Shown piece after piece: positions 18,269-26,489 of a stretch of DNA of 64,000 nt (its first letter is position 1; every line of letters starts with the position of its first letter). Source of the stretch: JACQAP01 sp035548375 (GTDB taxonomy: Bacteria > Pseudomonadota > Gammaproteobacteria > Burkholderiales > JACQAP01); assembly GCA_035548375.1 (NCBI GenBank), contig DASZTG010000078.1, forward strand, positions 1 to 64,000, read 5' to 3'. The notes beneath the pieces were generated by a model. That model was not told the origin of the DNA. It saw only the letters and a program-made list of their open reading frames with translations, and ran no database searches. The translations under genes were made by a program, and so were the position numbers.

Positions 18269-20299
18269 TCACGGTATGTGCTTGGTGACCTCGTTCGAAT
18301 AATTGCTTTCATTGCCCAGCGTATCCACTGCGGTTACGGCGAAATAGTAATCGACGCCTCTATTCAATCCGACGACCTGATACGTCAGCACATTCCCGGC
18401 GAAGAACCCGCTTCCCAGCGTCTGCAGATATTGCCCCGGCAGAAATCCGTAGTAAACGCGGTAGCCCAGCAGGTTCGAGGCGGTCGCCGCATCCCATTGA
18501 AGATTCGCGGTGCCATTGACTGGTGGTGATGTCGTGAAAGTCCACGTGAAGTTTGATGTGAGCGCATTGCCGGCCTTGTCTTGCGCTCCGGTAGTAACAG
18601 TAGCTGTATAGCCAGTATTCGCGTCGAGATCTGCAGACGGCGTCATCGTCGCGGTATTTCCGCTGACCGTCACGAAACCGGATATCGCCACGTTCCCTGA
18701 TGTCTTGGCAAGTTTGACGGTCGTAGTATTCAAAGTGCTATTGGTCATCGCTTCTGAGAAGGTCACAGACACCGCCGAATCGAGGGCCACACCCGTTGAA
18801 CCGCTTAAAGGCGAGACACTGCTTACGGTCGGCGGAGTGGTATCGCCACCGGTCGTGGTGAAAGACCACGTAAAAGCACTAGTCATTGCGTTGCCCGCAG
18901 CGTCCTGCACCCCGGTCGTGATTGTCGCGGTGTATTGCGTAGTGACCGCAAGATTCGCCGACGGGGTAAACGTGGCGGTATTTCCATTCATGCTAACCGT
19001 GCCTGAAACCGCCGCCCCGTTCGACGTTTTTGCTAGCTTGAACGTTGCCGTACTGACGGTCGAGTTCTTCATGGCCTCGGAGAAAATCGCCGAAACTGTA
19101 GAAGGAAGGGCCACGCCGCTCGCGCCATTCAGAGGCGCCACGGCCTGGACGGTTGGCGGAGTCGTGTCCGGGGCCGGCGCTGTCGAGAAACTCCATGTCT
19201 TGGCCGCAGCCATTGCATTCCCTGCCGCGTCCTTCACAGCGGTGGAAATCGTCGCGAAATATTGAGTGCTGCCTGCGAGGTTTGCGGACGGTGTGAATCT
19301 CGCGGTATTTCCACTAACGCTAACAGTGCCAACTACCGTGGTTCCACCGCCAGTTCTAAGCGTAAAACTGGCAGTTGTAATCGTCGAATTGGTCATTGCC
19401 TCCGAGAACGTTGCGGATACGGACGAATTCAGCGCAACGTTTAGCGAACCATCCTGAGGAGTAGTGGAGGAAACTGTCGGTGGCGTGGTATCGGCAGCCG
19501 CTGCAGTCGTGAACGACCAGCTATAACTGGCTGCCAACGTATTTCCCGCGGCGTCCTTTGCGGCAGTGGATATCGTTGCCGTGTAGTTGGTGCTATTCGC
19601 AAGCGCCGACGAAGGTTTGAACGTTGCGCCATTGGATGCGACGGTGATTGTGCCGGAAACTGCGGTTCCCCCCGTGGTCTTCACCAGAGTAAAACTTGTG
19701 GTGTTGAGGCTCGAACTGGTCATCGGCTCGGAAAAAGTTACCGCGACCGACGAATTGGTCGCGATATTGTTCGCACTGTCCGCCGGAGACGTACTCGATA
19801 CGGTCGGAGGAGTGGTATCAATTGCCGCGCCAGTGGTGAAATTCCAACTATAGTTTGAAGTTAACGCTATCCCCAGAGCGTCCCTCACGAGCGAACTGAT
19901 GGCGGCAGTGTATTGCGTGCCTGGTCCGAGATCGGCCGACGGCGTAAATATCGCAGTATTGCCGACGACACTTACTGTCCCATTTACGTTAGCGCCGCCT
20001 CCCGTGGGCTTTAGGGTAAAAGTGGAAGAACTAATGGTCACGTTATTCATCGGCTTCGAGAATGTCGCCGAGATCGCGGAATTCAGTGAGACGTCAGTTT
20101 GGTTATTCGAAGGAGCTGTATCCGAAACCGTCGGCGGATTGGTGTCAACAGTTGAGGATGATCCACTGGCAGCCGGGTTCAACGGTGGAGTATCACCGCC
20201 GCCACCACCGGCTCCGCACGCAGCAAGAAAAAAAACCATGCCGGATATCCCGGCCCGAAGCATCCCGTTCAAAACACCCGATATCGATTTTCTTGTCAT
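18269..20299 (-). CDS. Lipoprotein with five Big_5 Ig-like repeats and C-terminal FN3
   Basis: I use ATG 20299; a TTG at 20323 is the alternative. The 676-residue precursor has the lipobox LAAC at residues 25-28, then a Gly- and Pro-rich linker. Five Ig-like Big_5 repeats each begin DTTPPTV or DTNPPTV, and contain (S/K)PM or EAM and KDAAGN, QDAAGN or similar turns. The last 85 residues are an FN3-like module, NLQWDAATASNLLGYRVYYG, ending YSNEVTKHIP, which matches the C-terminus of the paralogue at 15172-17154. A candidate sigma-54 promoter lies 45 bases upstream and a strong terminator downstream, so it is probably its own transcription unit. A role in the extracellular matrix is inferred. 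Confidence 0.87.
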   Translation of the reverse strand: MTRKSISGVLNGMLRAGISGMVFFLAACGAGGGGGDTPPLNPAASGSSSTVDTNPPTVSDTAPSNNQTDVSLNSAISATFSKPMNNVTISSSTFTLKPTGGGANVNGTVSVVGNTAIFTPSADLGPGTQYTAAISSLVRDALGIALTSNYSWNFTTGAAIDTTPPTVSSTSPADSANNIATNSSVAVTFSEPMTSSSLNTTSFTLVKTTGGTAVSGTITVASNGATFKPSSALANSTNYTATISTAAKDAAGNTLAASYSWSFTTAAAADTTPPTVSSTTPQDGSLNVALNSSVSATFSEAMTNSTITTASFTLRTGGGTTVVGTVSVSGNTARFTPSANLAGSTQYFATISTAVKDAAGNAMAAAKTWSFSTAPAPDTTPPTVQAVAPLNGASGVALPSTVSAIFSEAMKNSTVSTATFKLAKTSNGAAVSGTVSMNGNTATFTPSANLAVTTQYTATITTGVQDAAGNAMTSAFTWSFTTTGGDTTPPTVSSVSPLSGSTGVALDSAVSVTFSEAMTNSTLNTTTVKLAKTSGNVAISGFVTVSGNTATMTPSADLDANTGYTATVTTGAQDKAGNALTSNFTWTFTTSPPVNGTANLQWDAATASNLLGYRVYYGFLPGQYLQTLGSGFFAGNVLTYQVVGLNRGVDYYFAVTAVDTLGNESNYSNEVTKHIP

Positions 20300-20343
20300 T
20301 TTGCTTTTTACTTCCGTAGTCAAAGTTTACTTGCTTGCTTCAT

Positions 20344-20360
20344 GCGCAAGTCATATGCCA
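20344..20360 (-). promoter_or_regulatory. Candidate sigma-54 (-24/-12) promoter
   Basis: On the minus strand the sequence reads TGGCAT, ATGAC, TTGCG. This gives the invariant GG and GC pairs at exactly 10 bases spacing, with TGGCA and TTGC matching the RpoN consensus. Transcription would start near 20335, leaving about 36 bases before ATG 20299. RpoN with the activator PrsR is known to drive genes in PEP-CTERM/exosortase systems, so a sigma-54 site in front of a secreted protein in this kind of locus makes sense. No binding assay can be inferred from sequence. Confidence 0.6.
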
Positions 20361-21372
20361 CGAGAAAAAGCATCTCTAATTCAAGCAATTGAGAACGAAA
20401 ATAATGTGGCCTCGTCGCTTGCCGGTGACACCTGTTCTGCATAATAGTATTTACGAGCGTATAAAAATAGTTCTTTAGTTTCATCATCCCGACCACAGCT
20501 TCTTCACTCCGATGCTCAGGTGTCGGCTTTGCGAATGCCATCGCCGAATCAATAATCAATTTTGGAATTAGCGCTTAAATACTCCACGAAACAATGATTA
20601 GCTATTCCTGTTTCAATATCGAAAACAAAAGCCCCCAAACCTTGTAGGAAAATCGGTGGAATCTTGTAAGAAAGAGCGAAGACGCAATTTTTAAATTCTT
20701 GCATTACTGATCGTCGCTATACCGTAAAGGAGAAATTCTATTTCAATAACTAAGTTCGAATACTCAAAGGGCTGCGTGCAATACCTGAGATGTTACCTAA
20801 TAACTTCATACACTTATAGATTGATCCGAAATTGACTTCGATATAATCTGACGTCGCTTATTGGCGACGTCTCTGGTATAATGGGTGTCGTCAAAGAGCG
20901 ACAACCCAAATAAATTAGTCCAAAAAATCTAACTACTAGAAAAATATAGGTTTTCGCCAAGGCCGGGGGTAGAAGCGGCATTGGGGCGTGATCAAGCAAG
21001 GCCCAGAAAACAGTGTGAGATCAAGTCTAAGAATCTCCAGGGCGTGCGAGGGAACGCGTTTTTCGATGTTGATTTTTGCAAGGAATATAGAGTCGATGAG
21101 CGAATCCAGGGCGCTCCGTCGTACTTCATTTGGGACTTGTTGCGTCGAACAAGGGGCGGAATTTGGGCATTCCGAATCCCGAGTTATTTCCTCCCACAAG
21201 TCGACCAACCTCCAAATCTCAAACGCAGTTTCCGACTGCTGGATTTATGTCGGACACGTGGCCACGTTTCTCTGTCCTGGCGGAAAGTCAAGGGAGCTAT
21301 CGACATGAAGAGATTCGGCAAGGCCGATGTGAGCGGTTGTGCGCGGTCGACAGGTGAGCGCGGGCAGCCCTC
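20361..21372. promoter_or_regulatory. Long upstream region of the epsB operon
   Basis: About 1 kb without a convincing gene, AT-rich up to about 20940. Visible elements are a perfect 8-base inverted repeat (GACGTCGC at 20850-20857 and its complement at 20864-20871) and a TATAAT at 20877-20882. Right after that lies an imperfect hairpin, GGGTGTCG with CGACAACCC (about 20883-20907). A second TATAAT at 20842-20847 has TTGATC 15 bases before it. Nearer to epsB there is a perfect 12-base palindrome ACGTGGCCACGT at 21256-21267. These look like promoter and operator sites for the export operon, but the start site cannot be fixed. The open frame 20981-21376 has no supporting features. Confidence 0.45.
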
Positions 21373-22770
21373 ATGATTCATATCTTCAATCACTATGTTC
21401 CGGGGCGACTAATCGTCCTTGCGATTCTTGAAGGCGTCGTTTTGGCACTTGCTGCCTACGTCGGCATTTCAATGGATGTCGTGGGCGCCGGAAACACGAT
21501 TTCCGGAACTGCATATGCGGTGACATCCCAAGTGGGCGTATTCGCACTCGGAATGATGATTGTCATGTCGAGTATGGGTCTGTATCAGGCAGACGTGTGG
21601 AGCGATAGCCGAGCGTTCAAGTCCCGTTTGGCATTGACGTTTCTCTTGTGTTTCGCAGTAACAGGATTAATGTCGTACTTGATGCCCGCGCACTATCCGA
21701 ATCCTTTTACGCTCGGGGCGACGATCGTCATCGTTGCGCTGCTGGGAAGCATGCTTGTTCGTTCAGCTTTCCACAGGTCAAATAAGCTGGGATTGCTGAA
21801 ACCCCGAATCCTGGTCCTGGGGACAGGGTCGCGAGTCATGAAACTCGCCGAATTTGCAAAGCTCAATCCAAATCACGATGTTGTCGGGTATGTATCTCTT
21901 CAGCCTTCAAAACACTACATATCCCAAAGCAATATCTTGTCTCTTGGCGTGAATGAATCACTGTTGTCGCTCGTTGAACGCCATTCCATAGATCAGATTG
22001 TCGTCGGCATCCGGGACAGGAGGGGCGGCGGGCTCCCGGTTCAGCAATTGCTGGAATGCAAGATGAAGGGCATCAAAATAGTGGAAATGCCCACGTTTTT
22101 CGAAAGGGAGTATCGGCAGGTGCTGCTGGAATCGTTGAATCCCAGTTGGATGGTGCTCGGGGATGGATTCCGTCAAGGTTTTTTTGGGAGCATCGTCAAG
22201 CGTGCGTTTGACTTGTTTGCGAGTACCGTGCTGCTCCTCCTCACCCTGCCCATCTTGATCGTTACGGCAATTTGCATTTACATGGAAAGCGGCGGGCCTA
22301 TCCTATACCGTCAGGAACGGGTCGGCCTGGGCGGTCGCACGTTCACTCTATATAAACTGCGCAGCATGAAAATAGATGCCGAGAGCGGGGGAACTCCGCA
22401 CTGGGCGAAGGCAAACGATGATCGCACGACCCGGGTCGGGAGGATCATTCGGAAGTATCGAATTGACGAACTACCCCAGATCTTCAATGTTCTCAAGGGC
22501 GAAATGAGCTTCGTCGGTCCGCGACCCGAGAGACCGTTTTTTGTAGACCAGCTCTCGAAGCAAATTCCTTTCTACGAGATGCGGCACAACGCGAAGCCGG
22601 GTATCACCGGATGGGCGCAAGTTCGCTATCCGTACGGCGCATCGGTTGACGATGCAATTGAGAAGCTCCAATACGACCTGTACTACGTCAAGAACCATGG
22701 ACTTTTCATGGATGTGATGATTTTGATTTCCACGGTCGAAGTTGTGCTGTGGGGCAACGGCGCCAGATAA
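21373..22770 (+). CDS. epsB: Undecaprenyl-phosphate sugar phosphotransferase (EpsB family)
   Basis: The 465-residue protein has a membrane-embedded N-terminal half, a CoA-binding-like middle part (ILVLGTGSRVMKLAEFAK) and the C-terminal bacterial sugar transferase domain. The C-terminal domain includes KRAFDLFASTVLLLLTLPIL, GGPILYRQERVGLGGRTF, KLRSMKIDAE, KYRIDELPQIFNVLKGEMSFVGPRPE and NAKPGITGWAQVRYPYG. It moves a sugar 1-phosphate to undecaprenyl phosphate and so starts EPS repeat synthesis. The opening IHIFNHYVPGRL is typical of the version that accompanies exosortase-A-type EPS clusters (called EpsB in Methylobacillus). Ribosome-site support at 21373 is weak. Confidence 0.93.
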   Translation: MIHIFNHYVPGRLIVLAILEGVVLALAAYVGISMDVVGAGNTISGTAYAVTSQVGVFALGMMIVMSSMGLYQADVWSDSRAFKSRLALTFLLCFAVTGLMSYLMPAHYPNPFTLGATIVIVALLGSMLVRSAFHRSNKLGLLKPRILVLGTGSRVMKLAEFAKLNPNHDVVGYVSLQPSKHYISQSNILSLGVNESLLSLVERHSIDQIVVGIRDRRGGGLPVQQLLECKMKGIKIVEMPTFFEREYRQVLLESLNPSWMVLGDGFRQGFFGSIVKRAFDLFASTVLLLLTLPILIVTAICIYMESGGPILYRQERVGLGGRTFTLYKLRSMKIDAESGGTPHWAKANDDRTTRVGRIIRKYRIDELPQIFNVLKGEMSFVGPRPERPFFVDQLSKQIPFYEMRHNAKPGITGWAQVRYPYGASVDDAIEKLQYDLYYVKNHGLFMDVMILISTVEVVLWGNGAR

Positions 22771-22783
22771 CTAAGAGCACCGT

Positions 22784-23137
22784 ATGAATAATCGGGAGGG
22801 CAATTCGATCGTCGAAACAACCTCAAGGGATGGCAGCATGAGTATTTTGTCCAAAGAAAAGGTCAAGGTTTTGGCCGAGAAAAACGGCTGGTCACTAGCG
22901 CTGGCCGAAGGCTTTGTCGACGGAGAGACATTTCGCCGCCGCGGTAAGCTTCCTTCTACTTATGCCCGAATCGGCATAGATGAATATTGCCTGGGTTTCA
23001 GGGCCGCCTACTACGAAAGGCAGAATCCCACCCTTGTGCCAAATAGCAGTCCTGAGCCCACCGTAGCACGGCTGGTGGCGAGGTCGCCGGTTCAAGAATC
23101 CTTGGATGTCGTGCCGGCGACAGCCCAAGGCATTTGA
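22784..23137 (+). CDS. Small hypothetical protein between epsB and epsE
   Basis: I do not recognise this 117-residue protein. It starts 14 bases after epsB. A better ribosome site (AGGGATGG) precedes an internal ATG at 22838, which would give 99 residues beginning MSILSKEKVK. The visible content is a basic helix (SKEKVKVLAEKNGWSLALAEGFVDGE), then TFRRRGKLPSTYARIGIDEYCLGFRAAYYER, and a low-complexity tail. There is no signal peptide or membrane segment, so it is probably cytoplasmic. Its position inside the export operon suggests a regulator or accessory factor of EPS synthesis. Codon pattern supports it being real. Confidence 0.6.
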   Translation: MNNREGNSIVETTSRDGSMSILSKEKVKVLAEKNGWSLALAEGFVDGETFRRRGKLPSTYARIGIDEYCLGFRAAYYERQNPTLVPNSSPEPTVARLVARSPVQESLDVVPATAQGI

Positions 23138-23356
23138 AACGAGGGCTGTGCATAACTTGGCCGATCCAGCGCGGAAACGGCAATAATCGCCCCTAGCTTT
23201 TAGGCAGGTCTTACCAATATAGTTGCGGATACAAGATTCAGCGCTTGGGACGCTCGAGGTCCCAAGTCCGCGTTGATCTTCACGCGCTGGCGAGGCCAAG
23301 GTCTTCGATATGTTATTTGAAAGACATCCGCAGCCGGAAATTCAAGAGGGAGATAC

Positions 23357-23974
23357 ATGATGAACGTCGGAAAATGGTCGGCGGTATGGCTCTTGGTGCT
23401 CGCGATTGCGCTCGGGGGATGCAGCACGGCTTATCCGCCGATGGCCAGACAAGGCGCAGGAGGCAGTGACACCCCGTATCTGATCGGCCCGGGCGACATC
23501 GTCAACGTTGTCGTGTGGCGCAATGCGGATTTGTCCATGAACATCCCGGTACGCCCGGACGGCAAGATTTCCACTCCATTGGTCGAAGACCTTCAGGCAA
23601 GTGGCAAAACAGCAACGCAACTGGCGCGGGACATAGAAAAAGTACTCGCTAAATATATTCAGAGTCCGGTCGTCACGGTCGTCATCACCGCTTTCAGCGG
23701 CCCTTACAGCCAGCAGGTGCGCGTAATCGGGGAGGCGGCGAAACCCCAGGCGCTCGCCTACCGCGAAAATATGACTTTGCTGGACGTCATGATCGCCGTG
23801 GGAGGCATCACGGATTTTGCAGACGGAAATAACGCGAGCATTCTGCGTTCCGGAGGTGGTAAGACGCAAAGATTCGGCGTGCGGCTGATCGATCTTGTAC
23901 GCAGGGGTGATCTGTCTGCTGACGTTGCCATGCGCCCGGGCGACATTCTGGTCATTCCCCAGAGCTTTTTCTAA
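23357..23974 (+). CDS. epsE: Polysaccharide export lipoprotein (Wza/EpsE type)
   Basis: The 205-residue precursor starts at ATG 23357 behind AGGGAG. A lipoprotein signal is clear: WLLVLAIALGGCSTAYPP, with lipobox LGGC. The Poly_export domain follows (YLIGPGDIVNVVVWRNADLS, VRPDGKISTPLVEDLQASGKT), then one SLBB-like segment (VRVIGEAAKPQALAYRENMTLLDVMIAVGG) and MRPGDILVIPQSFF. It forms the outer-membrane or periplasmic part of the EPS export channel and is about half the size of Wza, as in the exosortase-associated version. The next gene, the chain-length protein, follows after 30 bases. Confidence 0.93.
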   Translation: MMNVGKWSAVWLLVLAIALGGCSTAYPPMARQGAGGSDTPYLIGPGDIVNVVVWRNADLSMNIPVRPDGKISTPLVEDLQASGKTATQLARDIEKVLAKYIQSPVVTVVITAFSGPYSQQVRVIGEAAKPQALAYRENMTLLDVMIAVGGITDFADGNNASILRSGGGKTQRFGVRLIDLVRRGDLSADVAMRPGDILVIPQSFF

Positions 23975-24004
23975 CCTGCCTCCCTTCAATTCAAGGTAGA
24001 CGCC

Positions 24005-25582
24005 ATGCACGAATTGGCTCAGCAGTTCCTGGTTCACTTGAAGGCGATGTGGCGGTACCGCTGGTTTGCTGTCGCTTTCGCCTGGCTCGTCGCCATCTGC
24101 GGGTGGGTCGCGCTTTACTTGATGCCGGACCATTACGAGGCCGATGCCAGAATCTATGTCGATACGCAATCGGTGCTGAGACCGTTGTTGTCTGGTCTGG
24201 CGGTGCAACCCAATCTGGATCAAATGGTGGCCATGATGGGGCGTACGCTAATTAGTCGCACGAACCTCGAGAAAGTTGTCCAGATGGCCGGCCTCGACCA
24301 GCGCCAAAAAACCGAAGCGGAGCGGGTGGAATTGATCAACCGCCTTACGACATCCATTGTGCTCAGGGGTACCGGCAAGGAAAACCTGTACACGATTTCA
24401 TATATGGATACTGACCCCAAAGTGGCCAAGCAGGTCGTACAGTCGTTGCTAACCCTCTTTGTGGAGGGTAATTCGATCGACAAGCGCAAGGATTCAGATT
24501 CGGCACAGCATTTCATTGATGAACAATTGGCCGGCTACCGCGAAAACTTGGTGAAGCTTGAAAATTCCATCACTGATTTCAAGCGCAAGCACATCGGGCT
24601 CATGCCTAGCCAGGGGTCCAACTATTTCGTCCGACTGGACGAAACCAAAACGGCCTTGAACAAGGCTGTTCTGGATCTCCGCGAGGCAGAAAATGCCAGA
24701 GACTCGATCAAGAAGCGACTGGACAATGAGGCACAAGCTCCGGCCTCGTTAAGCGACGATCCTTCCGCGACTCCGATAATCAAGCCGGAATCGGAAATCG
24801 ACACACGAATCCATGCGCTCGAGCAAAAGCTCGATGGATTGCGAACGATCTACACGGACCAACACCCCGACATTGTGGCTACGCGGAGGATCATCGATCA
24901 ATTGAAAGAGCAAAGAACAGCGGAGGCGAAACAAGCTGAAGCGGACAATCGGGATAACAAGAACACACCGCAAAAGCTTGCGAAGGCGGCAAAGGATCCG
25001 GTTTACCAACAACTGATGATTTCCCTTTCCACCGCAGAGGCCAACGTGGCAGGAATGAAGGCCCGCGTCGCAGAGTACACCCAGCGATATTCCGAATTGC
25101 AGGCAGTCGCTAGTGCGGCACCGCAAGTGGAAGCCGAATATACCCAGCTCACCCGCGACTATGACGTGACCAAGACGCGGTACGACGAACTCCTTCGGCG
25201 CCGTGACTCCGCGAGGATATCCGGAGAAGTTGAAGCTAGCGAGGCGGCAATGTCGTTTCGCGTAATCGACCCGCCGCAAGTACCACTTACGCCGACGGCA
25301 CCTAATCGCCGCCTTTTGATGACCTGGGTGTTACTGGCAGCGCTTGGCGCCGGGCTGGGGGCAGCGTTCGTCATGAGCCAAGTCAGGCCGACTGTTGATG
25401 ACGAGCGACGACTGAGGGAACTGACTGGCATGCGCGTTCTGGGAACGGTAGTGATGGCATGGACCGATTCGCAGAAATCGCGCCGTGTCCGCGAACTGGT
25501 GGCACTGGTCATCTCGGTTGGAAGTTTGCTGTCGGCATACGCTGCATTGATGGCAATGCTCATGCTGACGTCGAGGACTTGA
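24005..25582 (+). CDS. epsF: Chain-length determinant protein (Wzz/EpsF type)
   Basis: The 525-residue inner-membrane protein has a Wzz N-terminal region with one membrane helix (FAVAFAWLVAICGWVALYLM) followed by ADARIYVDTQSVLRPLLSGLAV. A long periplasmic part with coiled-coil character runs from about residue 160 to 400. The GNVR-like end (FRVIDPPQVPLTPTAPNRR) leads into the second membrane helix (WVLLAALGAGLGAAF). A third hydrophobic stretch lies at the C-terminus. It sets EPS chain length and couples the inner-membrane BY-kinase to the export channel. The kinase gene starts one base after this stop. Confidence 0.93.
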   Translation: MHELAQQFLVHLKAMWRYRWFAVAFAWLVAICGWVALYLMPDHYEADARIYVDTQSVLRPLLSGLAVQPNLDQMVAMMGRTLISRTNLEKVVQMAGLDQRQKTEAERVELINRLTTSIVLRGTGKENLYTISYMDTDPKVAKQVVQSLLTLFVEGNSIDKRKDSDSAQHFIDEQLAGYRENLVKLENSITDFKRKHIGLMPSQGSNYFVRLDETKTALNKAVLDLREAENARDSIKKRLDNEAQAPASLSDDPSATPIIKPESEIDTRIHALEQKLDGLRTIYTDQHPDIVATRRIIDQLKEQRTAEAKQAEADNRDNKNTPQKLAKAAKDPVYQQLMISLSTAEANVAGMKARVAEYTQRYSELQAVASAAPQVEAEYTQLTRDYDVTKTRYDELLRRRDSARISGEVEASEAAMSFRVIDPPQVPLTPTAPNRRLLMTWVLLAALGAGLGAAFVMSQVRPTVDDERRLRELTGMRVLGTVVMAWTDSQKSRRVRELVALVISVGSLLSAYAALMAMLMLTSRT

Positions 25583-25583
25583 G

Positions 25584-26489
25584 ATGAGCACGATAGAAAG
25601 AGTCGGAGAGCTGCTTGAGCCGATCGAACCATCGGTTCCCAGGAATTTCCCGGTCGATGCGGAAGGAATCAAGCGGTCGCCAATCGACGCTGCCGTTCAA
25701 CCGCGTTGGCGCGATGACGAGGAGCCCCGGTCCCAAGATACGACGACGTCGAAGCATTCGGGCGAGTCTGGGAAATCCTCGCCGTTGCTGGAAATCAGCA
25801 GGGAACACCTGCATCGGCAAAGCATGGTCACGCCTGATGGGGAGCGCACTCAGAACTCGGAAAGCTTCCGGCGGATCAAGCAGCAGATTTTACTGAACAT
25901 TTCCAAATCCAAGGCGGGCCCGCTGTCCAATATCGTACTCGTGACGAGCGCAATGCCCGGCGAAGGCAAAACCTTTTGCGCGGTCAATCTTGCCATCAGC
26001 ATTGCGCTCGAGATGAACAAGACGGTGCTGCTCGTCGATGCCGATGTTGCGAAGCCTTCCGTACCGCGGGCACTGGGATTCAAGGCAGGGCGGGGGTTGC
26101 TGGATGTGCTGGTCGACAGCAGCATCGATTTGGCGGATGTTCTGTACAAAACGGATGTCGGTAAATTAACAATTCTTACGGCTGGAACACCCAACCCGCG
26201 CGCGACCGAACTGCTCGCGAGTGACGCCATGAGAAAGTTGATCCATGAATTGGCCGAGCGCTACCAGGATCGCGTCATCATTTTCGATTCTCCGCCGCTG
26301 CTTGCTGCCAGCGAAGCCGGCGTTCTGGCGAGCCAAGTAGGCCAGATCATCATGGTGGTGGAGGCAGGAAAGACGTCCGAGCTAACGCTGAAAACCGCGC
26401 TGGGACGCATCGAGTCGAACACCCTGACCAGTCTCCTGTTGAACAAGGGCTCCGGGCCTGCCGGGGACTACTACGGGGCCTATGCCTAA
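25584..26489 (+). CDS. epsG: Polysaccharide tyrosine autokinase (BY-kinase, EpsG/CpsD type)
   Basis: The 301-residue cytoplasmic kinase has Walker A AMPGEGKT (about residues 123-130), Walker A' VLLVDADVAKPS and Walker B DRVIIFDSPPLL, the BY-kinase set. The first 90 residues are a variable linker. The C-terminus GDYYGAYA contains a short tyrosine cluster that could be the autophosphorylation site. Phosphorylation cycling with EpsF controls polymerisation and export. This is the stand-alone kinase version known from exosortase-type loci, not the fused Wzc. Its 3' end overlaps the next gene by eight bases. Confidence 0.93.
   Translation: MSTIERVGELLEPIEPSVPRNFPVDAEGIKRSPIDAAVQPRWRDDEEPRSQDTTTSKHSGESGKSSPLLEISREHLHRQSMVTPDGERTQNSESFRRIKQQILLNISKSKAGPLSNIVLVTSAMPGEGKTFCAVNLAISIALEMNKTVLLVDADVAKPSVPRALGFKAGRGLLDVLVDSSIDLADVLYKTDVGKLTILTAGTPNPRATELLASDAMRKLIHELAERYQDRVIIFDSPPLLAASEAGVLASQVGQIIMVVEAGKTSELTLKTALGRIESNTLTSLLLNKGSGPAGDYYGAYA

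Noticed and set aside
15172..20299. Repeats considered as a CRISPR array or DNA satellite
   Set aside because: The periodicity of about 100 codons is in the protein and the copies differ in DNA sequence, which fits diverged Ig-like domains.
20850..20907. Inverted repeats before epsB considered as an intrinsic terminator
   Set aside because: Neither hairpin is followed by a T run on either strand; operator or leader structure is more likely.
20981..21376. 131-codon open frame before epsB
   Set aside because: No ribosome site, no recognisable motif, and other frames are open here too; it overlaps the epsB start. More likely leader DNA.
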